DNA from: Anaerolineales bacterium | GTDB taxonomy: Bacteria > Chloroflexota > Anaerolineae > Anaerolineales > Villigracilaceae | Length of the DNA: 7,738 bases | Direction: 5' to 3' | Assembly: GCA_016789485.1 (NCBI GenBank) | Contig: JAEURE010000120.1 | Location: 1-7,738, forward strand | In this document: positions 6,120-7,738 of the stretch, piece by piece | Numbering within the stretch: position 1 is the stretch's first letter | Layout of the letters: each line of letters starts with the position of its first letter | Translations under genes and position numbers: made by a program | The notes under the pieces: generated by a model | The model's input: only the letters and a program-made list of their open reading frames with translations | Database searches by the model: none | What the model was told of the DNA's origin: nothing

Positions 6120-6790
6120 AGGTTTTTTATATCCGCAAATTTCTTTTCATCTGCGCGCAATTTTGCAAATGCGATTTCGCGGATGGGGAGTGGGATCTTC
6201 GAGACTTTTTTCTCGGTCATGATTGCCAGCAGGTAGGTCAGAGCGCATTTTTCAAGCAGTGCCATGTTGTGAATGGCTTGTTCCATTGTCACCCCGAAAA
6301 CAAGTACGCCGTGATTTTGCAGAATATAGGCGTTTGCATTTGTCTTCACCTTGGCTTTGACTGCGTTCTTCAGAAACCCCGTCCCGGATGGAGCATAAGG
6401 GATGATATCCACGCTGCGGCCCAGAAAGCGGACTTGTTCATCGAACAGGGCGGGGATTGACATCTTGATCAGTGCCAGCGCGCTGGCGTAAGGTTGGTGT
6501 GTATGGATGATGCAATGTACATCCGTACGATTCTGATAGACTGCCGCATGCATTCCACTTTCAATGGACGGCTTCATTGTCCCTTCGACGGGTTTCATCT
6601 CATAATCGAGGATGCAGATATCATCCATGAGCATTTTGGCGTAATCATAATTGGATGGGGTGATGGCAAATGCATTCTGGTCTTTGACTCGCGCGGAGAT
6701 GTTGCCTTCGGTGGCTTTGAGATATCCGCGTTCGAGGAGGGTGTGGCAGGTATCCACAACTTGTTGTTTGTAGGTTTGATACTTGGACAT
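6116..6790 (-). CDS. Class II aldolase/adducin-family protein (fuculose-phosphate aldolase-like)
   Basis: A 224-residue metal-dependent lyase, full length for the family. TEGNISAR (27-34) matches the GNxS loop. Catalytic Glu77 lies in KPSIESGMH. The Zn ligands are His96 and His98 (IIHTHQPYASALA) and His160 (LQNHGVLVFG). Such enzymes cleave sugar phosphates to DHAP or glycolaldehyde phosphate plus an aldehyde, or act as epimerases or dehydratases. In FucA the phosphate is held partly by TG and PSS motifs; here these read SN (46-47) and PSI (74-76), so the usual phosphate site is changed and the substrate may differ. Start: ATG at 6790, with AAGGA 7-8 nt upstream and the leftward promoter about 50 nt away; a longer frame to 6838 runs into that promoter and is rejected. 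Divergent from the TetR regulator and followed by the aminotransferase. MtnB-type dehydratase or ribulose-phosphate epimerase activities are alternatives. Confidence 0.9.
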   Translation of the reverse strand: MSKYQTYKQQVVDTCHTLLERGYLKATEGNISARVKDQNAFAITPSNYDYAKMLMDDICILDYEMKPVEGTMKPSIESGMHAAVYQNRTDVHCIIHTHQPYASALALIKMSIPALFDEQVRFLGRSVDIIPYAPSGTGFLKNAVKAKVKTNANAYILQNHGVLVFGVTMEQAIHNMALLEKCALTYLLAIMTEKKVSKIPLPIREIAFAKLRADEKKFADIKNL

Positions 6791-6825
6791 GGTGAAATCC
6801 TTTTGCGTATTTCGGCGGCCGATAC

Positions 6826-6854
6826 TTGACAATGACACTATTATCTTCTACAAT
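6826..6854 (+). promoter_or_regulatory. Sigma70-type promoter for the TetR gene
   Basis: A perfect -35 TTGACA (6826-6831), a 17-bp spacer and -10 TACAAT (6849-6854, five of six consensus bases). Transcription should begin near 6861, about 20 nt before the TetR start codon. It shares its DNA with the opposite promoter. Confidence 0.85.
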
Positions 6855-6868
6855 CTTTACACTGTCAA
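6840..6868 (-). promoter_or_regulatory. Sigma70-type promoter for the aldolase-aminotransferase genes
   Basis: Read leftward: -35 TTGACA (complement of 6863-6868), a 17-bp spacer and -10 GATAAT (complement of 6840-6845, five of six). The start point would be near 6833, leaving a leader of about 43 nt before the aldolase ATG at 6790. It lies almost exactly on top of the rightward promoter, so RNA polymerase could occupy only one at a time. Confidence 0.85.
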
Positions 6869-6873
6869 GATTG
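6851..6873. promoter_or_regulatory. 23-bp palindrome, probable TetR-family operator
   Basis: Arms CAATCTT (6851-6857) and AAGATTG (6867-6873) are perfect inverted repeats. Inside them ACA (6859-6861) pairs with TGT (6863-6865) around a central C at 6862. Ten of eleven base pairs match; only 6858/6866 fails. The site covers the predicted start point of the TetR gene and the whole -35 box of the aldolase promoter, so a bound dimer should block both. A weaker related sequence, CTTGACAATG at 6825-6834, overlaps the other -35. That the adjacent TetR protein binds here is inference from position and symmetry. Confidence 0.75.
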
Positions 6874-6882
6874 AGAGAAAAA

Positions 6883-7485
6883 ATGCCCAAAAAGAAAACC
6901 TATCATCATGGCGACTTGAAGAATGCACTGATCAAAGCCGGGGTTGAAATCCTTGCACAAGACGGTGTGAGTGGAATGTCCCTGCGAAAAGTGGCAATGA
7001 AGGCGGGGGTGAGCCATTCCGCGCCGTATTCCCATTTTGCAGACAAACAGGCGTTGATCGCCGCGATTTCCACCGAAGGATTTCGTCAACTGTATGAACG
7101 GATGAGCGCGGTGGCGGAGGAATATAACAGCCAGCCATCGAAACAATTGATTGAAGCCGCGTGGGCGTATGTCCAGTTTGCGCTGGACGATCCTGACCGA
7201 TTCAAAGTTATGTTCTCGGGCATATTGGAAAAAGAAAAGGAATATCCTGAATTCGTTGCGGAGTCGCAGAGAAATTTCCAGTTGGTGAAAAGCATCGTTG
7301 AGTTGAATCAGGCGGCGGGTATATTAAGAAGCGGGTCATCAGATTTGACGGCGTTGTCAGCTTGGGGGATCATCCATGGGTTTGCCATGTTGCTGCTCGA
7401 AGGTCAAATTCCCCATGCGATTTTGGAATTAAAGAGTTTGCGCAAGTTGGTGGAGTTTCAATTGAAACAAATCATGCTGGCGTGA
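6883..7485 (+). CDS. TetR/AcrR-family regulator, WHG-domain type
   Basis: A 200-residue one-component regulator. The N-terminus KTYHHGDLKNALIKAGVEIL (5-24) opens the DNA-binding domain; the helix-turn-helix is at about 34-53, with recognition helix AGVSHSAPYSHF. The C-terminal ligand domain includes LTALSAWGIIHGFAMLLLEG (155-174), the WHG motif (Trp161, His165, Gly166) of one TetR subfamily. Such proteins normally repress and are released by a small ligand. ATG at 6883 is chosen because GAGAG lies 5-8 nt upstream and the longer frame from 6826 starts inside the -35 box. The gene is divergent from the aldolase-aminotransferase pair, and a palindrome overlaps both promoters, so it probably represses that pair and itself. 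The inducer is unknown, most simply the substrate or product of those two enzymes. Confidence 0.93.
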   Translation: MPKKKTYHHGDLKNALIKAGVEILAQDGVSGMSLRKVAMKAGVSHSAPYSHFADKQALIAAISTEGFRQLYERMSAVAEEYNSQPSKQLIEAAWAYVQFALDDPDRFKVMFSGILEKEKEYPEFVAESQRNFQLVKSIVELNQAAGILRSGSSDLTALSAWGIIHGFAMLLLEGQIPHAILELKSLRKLVEFQLKQIMLA

Positions 7486-7488
7486 CCG

Positions 7489-7541
7489 AAATTTTTCAGA
7501 CTATAATTATCTTGTATGATGACCAGTCTGAAAATTTTTTT
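7489..7541 (+). terminator. AT-rich hairpin with T-run after the TetR gene (possible terminator)
   Basis: The arms AAATTTTTCAGACT (7489-7502) and AGTCTGAAAATTTT (7525-7538) pair at 13 of 14 positions around a 22-nt loop and are followed by further T residues to 7541. It starts 4 nt after the TetR stop, as expected for an intrinsic terminator. The stem is AT-rich, the loop is long, and the right arm lies inside the first codons of the next gene, so the function is uncertain. Confidence 0.4.
7502..7507 (+). promoter_or_regulatory. TATAAT box just before the start codon (possible leaderless promoter)
   Basis: A perfect -10 hexamer ends 8 nt before the ATG at 7516. No recognisable -35 lies at 16-18 bp and no Shine-Dalgarno sequence precedes the start. 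The spacing fits a transcript that begins at or next to the start codon. Confidence 0.45.
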
Positions 7542-7738
7542 ATCCCAGATCATCGATTACGCGGGGTTGTATCCTCCTGCAAACTTATCGTTGGAAGACT
7601 CTTTTCGAAATTTTGTGGAATATCAAGATTTGCCTGACTCGTGGATGCTTTCACGATTCGTCATCCCTGCCAGACAGTTGACGCATCTTTCTCCGCTCAT
7701 GCCTGATTCTGTTGACAAATTATCTTTTACTCTGCTTG
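7516..7738 (+). CDS. Hypothetical protein, DYAGLYPP-type, N-terminal part (cut by window edge)
   Basis: An open frame of 74 codons runs from ATG at 7516 (a second ATG directly follows at 7519) to the right edge. The product begins MMTSLKIFLSQIIDYAGLYP and continues with PPANLSLEDSFRNFVEYQ and SWMLSRFVIPARQLTHL. The pattern DYAGLxPPAxLxxxxAxxNxxxYxxxxxxWMLxRFVxPAxxL is one I recall from uncharacterised proteins in Chloroflexota, Planctomycetes and similar phyla, so this is very likely a real gene. I know no function for the family. There is no signal peptide and no membrane segment in the visible part. No ribosome binding site is seen; a TATAAT box lies 8 nt upstream. It starts 30 nt after the TetR gene on the same strand, but a hairpin between them may separate transcription. 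Confidence 0.8.
   Translation, partial: MMTSLKIFLSQIIDYAGLYPPANLSLEDSFRNFVEYQDLPDSWMLSRFVIPARQLTHLSPLMPDSVDKLSFTLL

Noticed and set aside
6791..6838. 16-residue upstream extension of the aldolase
   Set aside because: It would begin at about the predicted transcription start of its own promoter; ATG 6790 has a good AAGGA site and fits the family N-terminus.
6826..6882. 19-residue upstream extension of the TetR regulator
   Set aside because: It would begin inside the -35 box of its own promoter; ATG 6883 has a GAGAG site and fits the family N-terminus.

Overview
The window (about 50% GC by eye) is gene-dense bacterial chromosome with short gaps. Its gene content (a stand-alone receiver coupled to an unusual tandem GNAT, a CACAAAG-type intergenic repeat, a DYAGLYPP-type hypothetical protein) reminds me of mesophilic Chloroflexota/Anaerolineae genomes. 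That is an impression from memory, not a phylogenetic result. I see no rRNA, tRNA, CRISPR array, transposase or phage gene, and no gene-free stretch longer than 107 bases.

Left block (1-3248, minus strand): a tightly packed run, read right to left, of a D-isomer 2-hydroxyacid dehydrogenase, an FLVCR-like MFS transporter, a serine-racemase/threonine-dehydratase-type PLP enzyme and a homocysteine S-methyltransferase cut by the window edge. Gaps are 1, 14 and 8 nt and each downstream start has a Shine-Dalgarno sequence, so this is almost certainly one operon for transport and interconversion of a small amino or hydroxy acid. The substrate cannot be fixed from sequence.

Middle block (3336-4573, plus strand): a single-domain response regulator and a tandem-GNAT protein overlapping by ATGA, divergent from the left operon across 87 bp. 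The GNAT gene runs into the stop codon of the next, oppositely oriented gene.

Right block (4570-7485): a class II aldolase/adducin-family enzyme and a glutamate-1-semialdehyde-aminomutase-like class III aminotransferase, both minus strand and separated by a degenerate inverted repeat, face a divergent TetR-family regulator of the WHG type. The 92-bp divergent region holds two near-consensus sigma70-type promoters (TTGACA-N17-TACAAT rightward and TTGACA-N17-GATAAT leftward) lying on top of each other in opposite orientation. A 23-bp palindrome with one mismatched pair covers the start point of one promoter and the -35 box of the other. This looks like a self-contained, ligand-controlled aldolase/aminotransferase module and is the most interesting element of the window.

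Right edge (7516-7738, plus strand): the beginning of a hypothetical protein with no visible ribosome binding site, whose start sits just after a TATAAT box and inside a hairpin that follows the TetR gene.
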